In this document: piece by piece, positions 39,140-48,517 of the stretch
Position numbering within the stretch: position 1 is the first letter of the stretch
Layout: each line of letters starts with the position of its first letter
DNA from: Ornithinibacillus bavariensis
GTDB taxonomy: Bacteria > Bacillota > Bacilli > Bacillales > Amphibacillaceae
DNA length: 64,000 bases
Assembly (NCBI RefSeq): GCF_018333235.1
Contig: NZ_BORP01000007.1
Coordinates: 104,023 to 168,022, forward strand
Direction of reading: 5' to 3'
The notes under the pieces: model-generated
Databases searched by the model: none
Told to the model about the DNA's origin: nothing
Seen by the model: the letters and a program-made list of their open reading frames with translations, nothing else
Translations under genes and position numbers: made by a program

Positions 39140-39375
39140 TCTTTTTCATCCTCCTGCAAATCGAAAGGGACTAATTCACCTTGTTCATTCATAATTTTTA
39201 CCATTTTTTCTTGGATATGAGATAGCTTATCACCGCATAATTTAGAAAGTAACATACCATCCTGGTAATAGGATATTGCCTTTTCAAGCGGTACATCACC
39301 CTCCTCTAATTTTTCAATAATCTCTTCTAATTTCTCCATCGCTTCCTCAAAGCTTAATTCCTTTATATTATCCAT
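39136..39375 (-). CDS. xseB: Exodeoxyribonuclease VII small subunit
   Basis: Small subunit of the single-strand exonuclease ExoVII. 79 aa, almost wholly alpha-helical, with the family signature [17 protein letters not shown] and [13 protein letters not shown] longer frame from 39405 would overlap xseA more deeply and lacks a site; ATG 39375 follows AAGGAG by 7 bases. It overlaps the xseA end by 8 bases and the ispA start by 4, so all three are translationally coupled. Confidence 0.93.
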   Translation of the reverse strand: MDNIKELSFEEAMEKLEEIIEKLEEGDVPLEKAISYYQDGMLLSKLCGDKLSHIQEKMVKIMNEQGELVPFDLQEDEKE

Positions 39376-40717
39376 GATTGATCTCCTTAACCTCCGTAAC
39401 CTCACATGTCAATACGCCATCCTTTAAGTGAATACTTATTTGATCGGATGTGTTTACTTGTGTTCTTGACTTAATTATATCACCTGATTGGGTATAAGGT
39501 ATCGCAAATCCTCTTTTCATAATTTCTAGTGGATTTAGCAACGTCAGTTTTTCTAACGATCTTCCAAGCTTTACGGTATCTCTTTCTACAATTTGCTTCA
39601 TCGCTTGGTTGTTTTGCTTTATAAGTTGATTTAACTGTTTTGTTGCATGGTCTAGCTGTCGTTTAGGATGTTGCGTTAAAAGTCGGGTTGAAAAATTGTT
39701 ATATCGCTCATTTTTGTTCTGCAATACCCGCTGCATAGCTCGATCAATTTGTTCTCGTTTATTGTCTAACTCCAGCTCCTTTTGCCTTAGTAGATGTTCA
39801 GGATACTTAAAAGCATAGGATTGAACTAAACGATTTAAATGATTCTGATGATGCTTAAGTTGTAATGCCATTAGGCTATGTAATGATTGTCTTAATTTAG
39901 AAATTTTATCTACTAATTCCAATCGAGAAGGAACAGCTAACTCAGCAGCGCCGGTTGGTGTTGGTGCCCGTAAATCAGCTACATAATCACTGATCGTAAC
40001 ATCCGTTTCGTGACCGACAGCAGAAATAATCGGTATAGTCGATTTAAAAATAGCATCAGCTACAATTTCCTCATTAAAACTCCACAATTCTTCAATCGAA
40101 CCACCACCACGCCCTAAAATAATAACATCAAAATCAGCCATTTGATTTGCTTTTTCGATTGTATTCGCAATCGACTTTGCTGCATTAATTCCTTGTACTA
40201 ATACTGGAAGAACTGTAATTTGTACAATTGGATACCTTCTCTTAATTGTGGAAAGTATATCCCGTACTGCAGCACCCGTTGGGGAAGTGATGACACCAAT
40301 GTGTTGAGGAAATTTAGGAATTTCTCTTTTATGTAATGGATCAAAGTATCCTTGATTGCGGAGCTTCTCTTTTAATTGTTCGAACGCTAAATACAACGAC
40401 CCAACACCATCTGGCTCCATTTGTTGAATATACAACTGATATTGTCCCGCAGCTTCAAATAAACTAATCTCCCCGCGGATAAGCACCTTCATTCCATCCT
40501 CAGGTTTAAATTTTAAGTATCGATTATTTCCTGCGAACATAACTGCATTTATTCGAGCTTGATCATCTTTTATTGTTAAATACATATGACCACGCGAATG
40601 CAATTTGAAGTTCGAAATTTCACCTTTTAGCCAAATACTTCGAAGGTGAGGGTCTGTATCAAGTTTTCGTTTTAAATAACGCGTTAAAGCAGTAACCGTT
40701 AAATATTTGTCGCTCAT
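39368..40717 (-). CDS. xseA: Exodeoxyribonuclease VII large subunit
   Basis: Catalytic subunit with an N-terminal OB fold (1-about 100: [24 protein letters not shown]), then the nuclease core with [48 protein letters not shown] and [13 protein letters not shown], and a long C-terminal coiled-coil (about 270-400) that binds XseB. 449 aa. ATG 40717 overlaps the folD stop as ATGA. Confidence 0.95.
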   Translation of the reverse strand: MSDKYLTVTALTRYLKRKLDTDPHLRSIWLKGEISNFKLHSRGHMYLTIKDDQARINAVMFAGNNRYLKFKPEDGMKVLIRGEISLFEAAGQYQLYIQQMEPDGVGSLYLAFEQLKEKLRNQGYFDPLHKREIPKFPQHIGVITSPTGAAVRDILSTIKRRYPIVQITVLPVLVQGINAAKSIANTIEKANQMADFDVIILGRGGGSIEELWSFNEEIVADAIFKSTIPIISAVGHETDVTISDYVADLRAPTPTGAAELAVPSRLELVDKISKLRQSLHSLMALQLKHHQNHLNRLVQSYAFKYPEHLLRQKELELDNKREQIDRAMQRVLQNKNERYNNFSTRLLTQHPKRQLDHATKQLNQLIKQNNQAMKQIVERDTVKLGRSLEKLTLLNPLEIMKRGFAIPYTQSGDIIKSRTQVNTSDQISIHLKDGVLTCEVTEVKEINHG

Positions 40718-41565
40718 TTTACCATACCTTTTGCAGCTTTAATGGTGTTTTGTAATAACATGGTAATTGTCATTGGACCAACACCTTTTGGAACTGGTGT
40801 AATATAGGATGCTTTTTCGCTTGCACTATCAAAGTCTACATCCCCAGTTAATGAACCATCATCTAAACGATTAATTCCAACATCGATAACTACTGCCCCA
40901 TCTTTTATATAATCTTTGTCAATCATATTTGCTCGACCAACAGCTACAATTAAGATATCGGCTAATTTAGTAATCGACTTCATATCCTTTGTTTTGGAAT
41001 GACAATAGGTTACCGTGGCATTTTCATTTAATAATAATTGACCTACAGGCTTACCAACAATATTACTGCGTCCAATGATAACAGCATGCTGTCCGGCAAT
41101 CGGAATATTCCTTGAATGCAGCATTTGGATGATACCAAAAGGCGTACACGATAGGAAGGTGTCCTGCCCTGTCATCATTCTTCCGATATTAATCGGATGA
41201 AAACCGTCTACATCCTTTTTAGGATTGATCGCCTCAATTATTTCCTGGACATCGATATGCTTTGGTAGTGGTAGCTGGACCAGAATCCCGTGAACACGTT
41301 TATCTTTATTTAGTTGAGAAATTACATCTAATAACTCATTTTGTGAAATAGATTCAGGAAGTTCAATAATTTCAGAGCTCATGCCAATTTCTTCTGAAGC
41401 ACGTTTTTTACCGTTCACATAGGATCTAGAAGCTGGGTTATTCCCGACTAACACCACACTCAAATGCGGTTTTATATTTTGTTTGTGTAGTAAGGCAACT
41501 TCTTCTTTCATGCTTTGTTTCAATTCCATTGACAATTCTTTTCCGTTTATGATCTCTGCTGTCAT
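40714..41565 (-). CDS. folD: Bifunctional methylenetetrahydrofolate dehydrogenase/cyclohydrolase
   Basis: Interconverts 5,10-methylene- and 10-formyl-tetrahydrofolate with NADP. Conserved pieces: NPASRSYVNGKKRA with the catalytic Tyr and Lys, VQLPLPKHI, the NADP loop IIGRSNIVGKPVGQLLL, and PVPKGVGPMTITMLL. 283 aa is the standard length. ATG 41565 follows GGGGGAGA. It lies 21 bases downstream of nusB and overlaps xseA. Confidence 0.96.
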   Translation of the reverse strand: MTAEIINGKELSMELKQSMKEEVALLHKQNIKPHLSVVLVGNNPASRSYVNGKKRASEEIGMSSEIIELPESISQNELLDVISQLNKDKRVHGILVQLPLPKHIDVQEIIEAINPKKDVDGFHPINIGRMMTGQDTFLSCTPFGIIQMLHSRNIPIAGQHAVIIGRSNIVGKPVGQLLLNENATVTYCHSKTKDMKSITKLADILIVAVGRANMIDKDYIKDGAVVIDVGINRLDDGSLTGDVDFDSASEKASYITPVPKGVGPMTITMLLQNTIKAAKGMVK

Positions 41566-41586
41566 TTCTATCTCCCCCTCTACTCA

Positions 41587-41967
41587 CTATTTTATAATTT
41601 TTGAAAGCACCCCATTAACAAATTTGCCTGATTTTTCATCTCCATAACGGTTTGCAATCTCCACTGCTTCATTAATTGATACATTTGTCGGAACATCCTC
41701 TAAAAAGTTAATTTCAAATGTAGCAATTCTTAATACCGTCTTTTCAACTGCTGGTAGTCGAGGAAGTGACCAATTTTCTAGATTTTCTGCTAGAACGTTG
41801 TCAATATCTTGTTTATGTCTTACAACACCGTTCACTAGATGAACAAGAAATTCGTCCTGTTCCTCTTCTTTCAGTCTTTCTTGAATGGTTATCTCCACAT
41901 CTTCATCTAATAAGTCTAATTGAAATAATAATTGAAATGCTTTTTCTCTTGCAGCATGTCGTTTCAT
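41587..41967 (-). CDS. nusB: Transcription antitermination factor NusB
   Basis: RNA-binding partner of NusE in rRNA antitermination complexes. All-helical 126 aa protein with HAAREKAFQLLFQLDLLD at the start, DVPTNVSINEAVEIANRYGDEKSGKFVNGVL at the end (family signature). ATG 41967 follows AAAGGAG. About 140 bases with a long hairpin separate it from yqhY. Confidence 0.94.
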   Translation of the reverse strand: MKRHAAREKAFQLLFQLDLLDEDVEITIQERLKEEEQDEFLVHLVNGVVRHKQDIDNVLAENLENWSLPRLPAVEKTVLRIATFEINFLEDVPTNVSINEAVEIANRYGDEKSGKFVNGVLSKIIK

Positions 41968-42051
41968 TTACATTACTCCTTTAATAATCTCTTCCAAATA
42001 ATAACATGATTATGAAACACGCGCCACAAACTCCCATATTTTTAAAGAGAA

Positions 42052-42109
42052 AGAGGATATCCCATAGAAAACGACTACTAATAGTCAGAATTCGTATGGG
42101 ACATCCTCT
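42052..42109 (-). terminator. Long hairpin between yqhY and nusB
   Basis: AGAGGAT-x-TCCCATA pairs with TATGGGA-x-ATCCTCT across 28 bases that contain a smaller nested stem (GACTA/TAGTC). On the minus strand it is followed by TTTCTCTTT. It begins at the yqhY stop codon. It could be an attenuator or partial terminator ahead of nusB. Confidence 0.6.
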
Positions 42110-42504
42110 TATTCTGTTACGTCTTCGTTATTATTTTTTTCCATTTGAACGCCAACGACATGAACATTTACCTCTGCTACGTCAAGGGATGTCATGTTTT
42201 TTAATGTTTGACGGATATTAGATTGAATCTTTCCAGCAACCTCTGGTATAGTTACCCCAAAGTTCAATACTACAAATAAATCAATAATGATACCATCATT
42301 GGTAAGCTCAACTTTTACACCTTTACTATGAGATTTTTTCCCGAACTTTTCTACAACTCCTGTTGCAAAGTTACCACGCATATTAGACAAGCCTTCTACT
42401 TCAGATGCTGCGATACCTGCAATTACTTCAATTACCTCTGGAGCAATTTCAACTCTTCCAAGTCCAGTATCATCACTCATATTCACTAACGGTTGTTCAG
42501 CCAT
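42109..42504 (-). CDS. yqhY: Asp23/Gls24 family protein YqhY
   Basis: 131 aa Asp23/Gls24 domain protein. YqhY co-occurs with accB-accC in Firmicutes and is thought to tune acetyl-CoA carboxylase activity. Typical core: GRVEIAPEVIEVIAGIAASEVEGLSNM and VKVELTNDGIIIDLFVVLNFGVTIPEVA (quoted in pieces). ATG 42522 lies within the site; ATG 42504 (MAEQPLV) is 5-6 bases after AGAGGAGTG. It is 36 bases after accC. Confidence 0.9.
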   Translation of the reverse strand: MAEQPLVNMSDDTGLGRVEIAPEVIEVIAGIAASEVEGLSNMRGNFATGVVEKFGKKSHSKGVKVELTNDGIIIDLFVVLNFGVTIPEVAGKIQSNIRQTLKNMTSLDVAEVNVHVVGVQMEKNNNEDVTE

Positions 42505-42540
42505 ACTTTCACTCCTCTTCATAATTGGGGTTCCAGTCGA

Positions 42541-43902
42541 TTATTCTTGGCTCGGTTCAGCAATAGGGTTTTCTTCTAAAAAGTTTGTGTTAAAATCACC
42601 ATGAATAAATACTTCATGATCCATAATTAGGCGATGAAATGGGATAGTGGTATGCACACCTTCTACTAGGAACTCATCAAGAGCGCGTTTCATCTTAGCA
42701 ATTGCCTCATCTCTTGTTGCACCATATGTGATTAGCTTAGCTATCATGGAATCATAATATGGAGGTATTGCATACCCTGGATACGCTGCAGAATCTACCC
42801 GAACACCTAAACCACCCGGTGGTAAGTACATATTAATTTTCCCAGGTGATGGCATAAAATTCTTAAAAGGATGCTCTGCATTGATACGGCATTCAATTGC
42901 CCATCCGTCAAAGGTAACATCTTCTTGTGTAAAGGAAAGCTTCTCTCCATTTGCTATCTTGATTTGTTCTTTAATTAAATCAATTCCTGTCACCATTTCT
43001 GTAACAGGGTGTTCTACCTGAATTCTTGTATTCATTTCCATGAAATAGAAATCTTTAGTCTTACGATCAAAAATAAACTCTATTGTGCCTGCTCCGACAT
43101 AATTAACTGCTTTGGCAGCTTGAACTGCCGCTCCTCCCATTTTAGCACGAATTTCATCATTTAGCGCTGGAGATGGTGTTTCTTCAATTAATTTCTGCAG
43201 CCTACGCTGGATACTACAATCTCTTTCCCCTAAATGAACGACATTTCCATGGGTATCAGCTAATACTTGTATTTCGACATGGCGAAAATCTTCAATAAAC
43301 TTTTCTAAGTATACACCTGGATTTCCAAATGCAGTTTCTGCTTCTTTTTGGGTAATACGGATACCCTTAATTAAGTCCTCTTCAGATCTTGCTACGCGAA
43401 TCCCTTTACCACCACCACCTGCAGTGGCCTTGATAATAACAGGATATCCAATTGTTTCAGCAATTTGTATTGCCTCTTCTTCACTCTCAATAATACCATC
43501 AGAACCTGGTACAATTGGAACATTAGCTGATTTCATCGTTTCTCTAGCAACATCTTTGATTCCCATCTTCTGAATCGCTTCAGGTGTTGGTCCGACAAAT
43601 GTAATATTACATGCCTTACAAATCTCTGCAAAATCAGCATTTTCAGCAAGGAAACCATAGCCTGGGTGAATTGCATCTACATTGGTAGATATAGCAACAC
43701 TCATGATATTGGTGAAATTTAAATAACTATCCTTACTTGACTTTGGTCCAATACAATAAGCTTCATCAGCTAACTGTACATGTAGTGCTTCTTTATCAGC
43801 CTCAGAGTATACTGCTACTGTTGCAATACCCATTTCCTTACATGCACGAATAATCCGGACAGCTATTTCTCCTCTATTAGCAATAAGCAATTTCTTAATC
43901 AT
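42541..43902 (-). CDS. accC: Acetyl-CoA carboxylase biotin carboxylase subunit
   Basis: ATP-dependent carboxylation of biotin on AccB, the first step of fatty acid synthesis. ATP-grasp fold: [16 protein letters not shown] at the N-terminus, the glycine-rich lid [30 protein letters not shown], and [16 protein letters not shown] with metal-binding Glu. 453 aa. A GTG at 43911 overlaps the ribosome site; ATG 43902 ([11 protein letters not shown]) follows AAGGGGACG. It lies 15 bases after accB. It may also charge biotin for YqjD (inference). Confidence 0.95.
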   Translation of the reverse strand: MIKKLLIANRGEIAVRIIRACKEMGIATVAVYSEADKEALHVQLADEAYCIGPKSSKDSYLNFTNIMSVAISTNVDAIHPGYGFLAENADFAEICKACNITFVGPTPEAIQKMGIKDVARETMKSANVPIVPGSDGIIESEEEAIQIAETIGYPVIIKATAGGGGKGIRVARSEEDLIKGIRITQKEAETAFGNPGVYLEKFIEDFRHVEIQVLADTHGNVVHLGERDCSIQRRLQKLIEETPSPALNDEIRAKMGGAAVQAAKAVNYVGAGTIEFIFDRKTKDFYFMEMNTRIQVEHPVTEMVTGIDLIKEQIKIANGEKLSFTQEDVTFDGWAIECRINAEHPFKNFMPSPGKINMYLPPGGLGVRVDSAAYPGYAIPPYYDSMIAKLITYGATRDEAIAKMKRALDEFLVEGVHTTIPFHRLIMDHEVFIHGDFNTNFLEENPIAEPSQE

Positions 43903-43917
43903 ATTAAGCACGTCCCC

Positions 43918-44415
43918 TTATTTCGTTTTTACTCTAAATAGTGGCTGACCGTATTCTACTAGCTCCCCATTTTCTACTAATACTTCAACAATCTCACCTG
44001 ACACTTCTGCTTCAATTTCGTTGAATAATTTCATTGCCTCTACAATACATACGACTGTCTCTTTTGAAACAGAACTTCCAATTGATACAAATGGTTCACT
44101 ATCAGGACTTGGTGAACTATAGAATGTACCAACCATTGGGGATGTTATTTCATGGTCATAATCTACAGAATTTGACTGAACAGATACTTCTTGTTTCTCT
44201 ACTATTTCTTCTTTCACGGCTTGTACAGGTTGTTTTTCTACAGCAACAGGAGATATTTCCTTCTCCACATGGACAACAGGATTTGCTTGTACTGCAACAC
44301 CCTCTGGTAATTTTTTCATTGAAACCTTTGTTCCATTTGTTTCATAAGTAAATTCATTTAAAGACGATTGATCAACTAGTTTTATTATTTCACGAATTTC
44401 TTGTACTTTTAACAA
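43918..44415 (-). CDS. accB: Biotin carboxyl carrier protein of acetyl-CoA carboxylase
   Basis: Carries biotin between AccC and the carboxyltransferase. The N-terminal helix is followed by a flexible Pro/Val/Glu/Lys linker (about 40-85) and the biotinyl domain (90-165), with the biotinylated Lys129 in [11 protein letters not shown] and [15 protein letters not shown]. 165 aa. The start is a TTG at 44415, 9 bases after GGGAG; a rare start codon may keep expression low. A promoter with a FapR-like site lies upstream. Confidence 0.93.
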   Translation of the reverse strand: MLKVQEIREIIKLVDQSSLNEFTYETNGTKVSMKKLPEGVAVQANPVVHVEKEISPVAVEKQPVQAVKEEIVEKQEVSVQSNSVDYDHEITSPMVGTFYSSPSPDSEPFVSIGSSVSKETVVCIVEAMKLFNEIEAEVSGEIVEVLVENGELVEYGQPLFRVKTK

Positions 44416-44443
44416 ATTATAGCACTCCCTTAACTCGATTTAT

Positions 44444-44456
44444 AATTAGGTACTAA
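44444..44456. promoter_or_regulatory. FapR-like operator half sites before accB
   Basis: Minus strand ATTAGTACCTAAT, i.e. ATTAG and CTAAT facing each other, just downstream of the predicted accB promoter. TTAGTACC is characteristic of FapR sites, the malonyl-CoA sensing repressor of lipid synthesis genes. The full site is shorter than the usual operator, so this is tentative. Confidence 0.35.
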
Positions 44457-44470
44457 TAACTCCTCTTAAT

Positions 44471-44500
44471 ATTTTACGATAACTATAAGGAAAACTTCAA
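44471..44500 (-). promoter_or_regulatory. Probable sigma-A promoter of accB-accC
   Basis: Minus-strand TTGAAG and TAAAAT with 18-base spacing, about 55 bases before the accB TTG start. The FapR-like site begins about 15 bases downstream of the -10. Confidence 0.5.
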
Positions 44501-44823
44501 CAATTAAGTAAAAACTCATAATTGAAACGCTTTCACATTCTTGATTATAACAAGATACCAGTGTCTTGGCGAATGATACTATTGATAGCATAAAATAGTT
44601 ATCTTGTGGATACTATTTTGCCTTTTTTAATGTAAAGTCTGTAGCGAAAGTTTACTACGCGGAAAAATATTAGTTCTTAGGTACAGCTTTTATCTTTTAA
44701 TCATTAAACTATAATAAGTTGAAATTAATGATGTTTGTCCTATCCCTACCCACGTTTGTCACTGCAACTAGCTTACAACCTTCGTACCATACTAGATTAT
44801 CATAATAAATCCTAATACTAGAC

Positions 44824-44856
44824 AAAACAAAACATCAAGTCACTTAAGACTTGATG
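44824..44856 (-). terminator. Terminator of the spoIIIA operon
   Basis: Minus-strand CATCAAGT-CTTAAGTG-ACTTGATG followed by TTTTGTTTTG, 18 bases past the spoIIIAH stop. Confidence 0.75.
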
Positions 44857-44874
44857 CTAAAGTTTACTATTAAT

Positions 44875-45417
44875 CTAGCTTTCTGTAATCGGTTCGTGGA
44901 CTACATTTACGGTAACTTCTCCAAATTCATCGCGTACCATCTGCATAATATTTAGTACTTCTTTTTTGGAGATCTCGTCCACTTGAACATGAACATGAAC
45001 AACATCTTCATCATAACGAACTAAAACGTCTTGATATTCTGCAGAAGCAGCGATTGAATCTTCCAGAATATTTTCCTTAGCTGTTGTTGCTTCAATGACA
45101 TCCATTTCATCATATGCCTGTTTCTTTTCCTCTGCACTTGCATTTCCATTGGCTACAATATCTTTCAATCTATCTAATTTCATACTTCTTTTATCTTGTA
45201 CTTCTAATCGTAATGAAGCAAATAATTCATTTCCACCTGGCTGTACGTCAACACCTGCTTTTTCATCTGTTGTATTTGATGATGTTTCTTCTGTATCATC
45301 TTTCTTTCCTGAATCTAGATAAGCAAAATCTTCCGGTTTCGAGGTCATATAATACACACTCAACACAATCATTAAGCTTAGCATTGTTAACAACCATACT
45401 GTTTGTTTTTTCAACAT
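44875..45417 (-). CDS. spoIIIAH: Stage III sporulation protein AH
   Basis: Mother-cell membrane protein whose extracellular domain, related to secretion-system ring proteins (YscJ/FliF), meets forespore SpoIIQ to form the feeding-tube channel. One transmembrane helix (about 7-25), an acidic Ser/Thr linker (36-60), then the ring-forming domain with QDVLVRYDEDVVHVHVQVDEISKKEV. 180 aa, shorter than B. subtilis (about 218), mainly in the linker. ATG 45417 follows AAGGAGGATG. It is the last gene of the operon. Confidence 0.93.
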   Translation of the reverse strand: MLKKQTVWLLTMLSLMIVLSVYYMTSKPEDFAYLDSGKKDDTEETSSNTTDEKAGVDVQPGGNELFASLRLEVQDKRSMKLDRLKDIVANGNASAEEKKQAYDEMDVIEATTAKENILEDSIAASAEYQDVLVRYDEDVVHVHVQVDEISKKEVLNIMQMVRDEFGEVTVNVVHEPITES

Positions 45418-45430
45418 TCGTTCATCCTCC

Positions 45431-46054
45431 TTAATTTTTAGGCATTACAGAAACTCGATGTGTGGGAACATCTAGTACTCTCGAAACAGCTTCTACAACC
45501 CACTGTTTTACGGTAGCTTTTTCAACACCCTTTGCTACTACGAATACCCCTCTTACCTTAGGTTTTTTTGTTTGTACTAAGATAGGTGTCTCTTGGTCAC
45601 CTTGTCTAATTAAAACAGTTTGCGATTCTTCTGTGTTATCTTCAATTTGTCTTGTCCCGCCATTTTTATCATTTTCCTCTGTATGCTGTTGTCCTTTAAT
45701 TAGATTTTTTTCATAAACTTTTACATCAGTAGAATCTAGATTGACCATTACTTCTACCTCAGAGACGCCATTTATTTTTTCTAACATATCCTCTAATTGC
45801 TTCTTATAATTAATTTCAAGCTCTTGAATGTTAGATGTCGTTTTCGATTCATGGGAACTTACTTCAGCCGATTCAGCATCTGTTTCCAGTTTCATTCTCG
45901 GTACTTCTTGTCCTAGTTCATTCTGGGATGGGGTAGAAAAGATGTTTCCCACTAGGATTACAAGCAATGCTGCCAGCCCAATAATTAGAATATAGGTGGT
46001 TTTTTTTGAGCCATTTATTTTTTCCTTTAGGAATTCTTGTATTTTTTTTATCAA
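45431..46054 (-). CDS. spoIIIAG: Stage III sporulation protein AG
   Basis: Forms a large ring in the intermembrane space of the engulfing forespore. A short cytosolic segment, one transmembrane helix (about 20-40), a Ser/Glu-rich stretch, and the ring-building domain starting around KQLEDMLEKINGVSEVEVMVNLDST, ending with AVSRVLDVPTHRVSVMP. The frame extends to 46072, but the TTG at 46054, after GGGAGGGAGGGG and overlapping the spoIIIAF stop, is the more natural start (207 aa). Confidence 0.88.
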   Translation of the reverse strand: MIKKIQEFLKEKINGSKKTTYILIIGLAALLVILVGNIFSTPSQNELGQEVPRMKLETDAESAEVSSHESKTTSNIQELEINYKKQLEDMLEKINGVSEVEVMVNLDSTDVKVYEKNLIKGQQHTEENDKNGGTRQIEDNTEESQTVLIRQGDQETPILVQTKKPKVRGVFVVAKGVEKATVKQWVVEAVSRVLDVPTHRVSVMPKN

Positions 46055-46677
46055 GATGCCCCTCCCTCCCAAATAACAGTTAATTTCTTATCTGATAATT
46101 CCCAGATTTGTCTTAGCAAGGTTTCCATCCCTTGAACATCTACATCCTTTGCTTTTGAACTAGGGTTTTCCTCCCTTGTATCGATAACCACATCGTTTAC
46201 TGCATTCACTGCTCCCTCCCCTGCTTCGGATTCTCTGAGATACACCTTAACCTCCTCTAGCTCCTCATACGAATAAGCTGTTCCCTCTTTAAACTGAAAA
46301 TCTATATTTTGTATTTCTGCTTGGTAGTTGTCCAAAAGAGGAGCCTTCACTAAATCTTCCATTTGGACAGCCAGTTGTTCTAAAATATATGCGTTAGCTG
46401 ACGATTCTATTTCACTTTTTTGAAATTCAATTAAATTTTCCACATCTTTTGTTTGTGAATTATCGTTCAATACCTCATCAAATGTAGTTTTAACTGCTTG
46501 TTCAATATCAAAATTCAACAGGTGGAAAATTGGCTGGAGGAAAATTAAAATTAAAATTAAGCCAATCACAAATTTAACGTATTTTTTCATGCTGCCTGCT
46601 GGAACTACTAAATCAATAATCGTAGCCAACAAGATAAAAATGATAATTTGTGAAACCCAATTGATAATTAATTCCAT
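46051..46677 (-). CDS. spoIIIAF: Stage III sporulation protein AF
   Basis: Two N-terminal transmembrane helices (about 6-25 and 34-52) and a soluble ring-type domain beyond the membrane. 208 aa, close to B. subtilis (206). A GTG at 46683 and ATG at 46677 (MELIINWV) are both possible; ATG is preferred. It overlaps spoIIIAG by 4 bases and starts 12 bases after spoIIIAE. Confidence 0.88.
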   Translation of the reverse strand: MELIINWVSQIIIFILLATIIDLVVPAGSMKKYVKFVIGLILILIFLQPIFHLLNFDIEQAVKTTFDEVLNDNSQTKDVENLIEFQKSEIESSANAYILEQLAVQMEDLVKAPLLDNYQAEIQNIDFQFKEGTAYSYEELEEVKVYLRESEAGEGAVNAVNDVVIDTREENPSSKAKDVDVQGMETLLRQIWELSDKKLTVIWEGGAS

Positions 46678-46688
46678 AACCACCAGTC

Positions 46689-47861
46689 CTATCGAAGTAG
46701 TAACGTAATATTACTAGCAGTCACGATAATAACAATCGCTAGAAAGAACATTAAAGAAACCGCTAGTAAACAAGCTAGGATTAGAACGATATACTTACTA
46801 ATCGTATTTAAGCTCGTAATGATTGGTCCATCTGCAATAGGCTGCAAGATAGCAGCGGCAAATTTATAAATTAAGGCGATGACAAAGATTTTAATGGCTG
46901 GAAAAAGTACAATGAAAATAATAATAGCCAGACCTACAATTCCTACAGCATTTTTCAATAATAAAGATGCACTTAGAACGGTGTCGGCAGCATCTGTAAA
47001 GGTTCGACCAACAACAGGTATAAAGTTTCCCGTTACAAATTTAGCCGTTTTCATTGCTACCCCATCCTGAATGGCACTTGCTGCTCCTTGTACGGATAGG
47101 ACACCAAGAAATATCGTTAAAAATATCCCTAATACCCCAATGCTTACCGATCGAAATAGCTCTGCTAAGTGGGTTACCTTATGATTTTCACTTAAACTAC
47201 TAACGATAATTAACAAGGCAGATATGAATAATAGTGGCATAATAAAATTAGAAACCAAAACACCACTAAAATTAATTAAGAAAACGATAATTGGATGGAA
47301 AAACGAAACGGAAATAACACTTCCAAAGGTAGCCATTAAACCAAGAATTAAAGGGATTAAAGCTATCATAAAGCTACTCATCATACCGATTGCATCTTTT
47401 GCATAGGAAACTGCTAGGTAAAAGCTATTGAGCGCAATAAAAATAAGGACGATATATACGACGAAATATGCAATTTTGCTCACAGAGGTACGTTCAAATG
47501 CGGTATGCATGGTTTGCAGGAGAACTGAAAATAAGGTTAACAGTAATAAAGATCCAAGTAGCTTTCCGTTTAGAATAACTTCGTGAAATAGATATTCTAG
47601 AGCACCAACCATAGCATTTTTAATCGAGAGTTCTTTATTTCCTTTAATAAAATCATATATACTTGTTTTTTCTAAATCTGGTACATACCCCCCATAGTCA
47701 TCGACAAGTGAGTTCCAATATTTTTGGATTCCATCAAAAGAAATATCTTCTACTAACACGTCTTCCATTGGTGCAGTCGGCTCTTCATCAGCAAAAACGA
47801 AGGGTTGTCCAAGTAAAATTAGTAAAGAGACTAGCAACATAATTCGCTTAAATTGTTTCAT
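46689..47861 (-). CDS. spoIIIAE: Stage III sporulation protein AE
   Basis: Polytopic membrane protein of the SpoIIIA-SpoIIQ channel. A cleavable signal sequence (about 1-24, ending FVFADEE) is followed by a soluble N-terminal stretch and about seven transmembrane helices. Conserved VTGNFIPVVGRTFTDAADTVL lies near residue 280. 390 aa versus about 399 in B. subtilis. ATG at 47861 with a distant GGGAGGGA. Confidence 0.92.
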   Translation of the reverse strand: MKQFKRIMLLVSLLILLGQPFVFADEEPTAPMEDVLVEDISFDGIQKYWNSLVDDYGGYVPDLEKTSIYDFIKGNKELSIKNAMVGALEYLFHEVILNGKLLGSLLLLTLFSVLLQTMHTAFERTSVSKIAYFVVYIVLIFIALNSFYLAVSYAKDAIGMMSSFMIALIPLILGLMATFGSVISVSFFHPIIVFLINFSGVLVSNFIMPLLFISALLIIVSSLSENHKVTHLAELFRSVSIGVLGIFLTIFLGVLSVQGAASAIQDGVAMKTAKFVTGNFIPVVGRTFTDAADTVLSASLLLKNAVGIVGLAIIIFIVLFPAIKIFVIALIYKFAAAILQPIADGPIITSLNTISKYIVLILACLLAVSLMFFLAIVIIVTASNITLLLR

Positions 47862-47892
47862 GCACTTCGACTCGTCCCTCCCATATACCCTC

Positions 47893-48285
47893 TTATGCGG
47901 AAGGTAAGAAATTTAAGATAGCTTCAACTACAGCTGTTATAATTGGGATTGCTAATATTAAAATAAATATTTTTCCTGCTAATTCTATTTTGGAAGCAAC
48001 TGCACTAAGTCCAGCATCCTTTGTTAAGCTCGCACCAAGCTCCGTAATGTAGGCAATTCCAATAATTTTCAAAATGGTTTCAATATACATGCCATTAATT
48101 GATGCTTTTTGTCCCAGGGACTCTATTAATCGAATGACTGAGCCAATCTGGCTAATAATAGCAAGAAATAATACAATTCCTGTTATAAGTAAAATAATAA
48201 AAGCAAAGGGGCCACGCATATCCTTTAAAATAATGTATAAAACACTAGCAATAATTCCGAGAGTGACAATTTGTAATATATCCAT
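47893..48285 (-). CDS. spoIIIAD: Stage III sporulation protein AD
   Basis: 130 aa with four hydrophobic helices (about 3-20, 29-46, 67-85, 105-125). TELGASLTKDAGLSAVASKIELAGK between the last helices is the family's conserved cytosolic segment. It starts 5 bases after spoIIIAC, implying coupled translation. Confidence 0.92.
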   Translation of the reverse strand: MDILQIVTLGIIASVLYIILKDMRGPFAFIILLITGIVLFLAIISQIGSVIRLIESLGQKASINGMYIETILKIIGIAYITELGASLTKDAGLSAVASKIELAGKIFILILAIPIITAVVEAILNFLPSA

Positions 48286-48290
48286 AGAAG

Positions 48291-48497
48291 CTACCCTTGG
48301 AATAGAAAAACAGATCGGATTTGCTGGAAAAGATCGGATAATCCATTAATCACAACCACCAACACAATAATAAATCCAACAAGTGTCACGAACTGGGCAA
48401 TTTCTTCTTTACCCATTTGTTTTAAAATTGTATGAATAAGTGCAACTATGATTCCGATACCAGCAATTTGAAATAAAATGGATGCATCTGCAAGCAT
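48291..48497 (-). CDS. spoIIIAC: Stage III sporulation protein AC
   Basis: 68 aa with two transmembrane helices (about 7-25 and 35-55) separated by KQMGKEEIAQFVTLVG. Size, topology and position match SpoIIIAC. ATG 48497 follows AAGGGG. Confidence 0.92.
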   Translation of the reverse strand: MLADASILFQIAGIGIIVALIHTILKQMGKEEIAQFVTLVGFIIVLVVVINGLSDLFQQIRSVFLFQG

Positions 48498-48517
48498 AAC
48501 TAAGCCCCTTTCTTTCC

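Larger units (their letters stand above)
44416..44874. other. Long gap between accB and spoIIIAH
   Basis: About 460 bases without a convincing gene. It holds the accB promoter and FapR-like site, a weak cre-like TGAAAGCGTTTCAA at about 44522-44535 (minus strand), an 8-bp hairpin AAAATAGT/ACTATTTT at 44592-44619 and the spoIIIA terminator. Confidence 0.55.

Noticed and set aside
39376..39405. Longer XseB beginning [10 protein letters not shown]
   Set aside because: This segment is the ribosome site and the xseA 3' end read in another frame; XseB proteins start near [12 protein letters not shown].
44522..44535. cre box in the accB-spoIIIAH gap
   Set aside because: TGAAAGCGTTTCAA matches the consensus at only 12 of 14 positions and is one base short as a palindrome.
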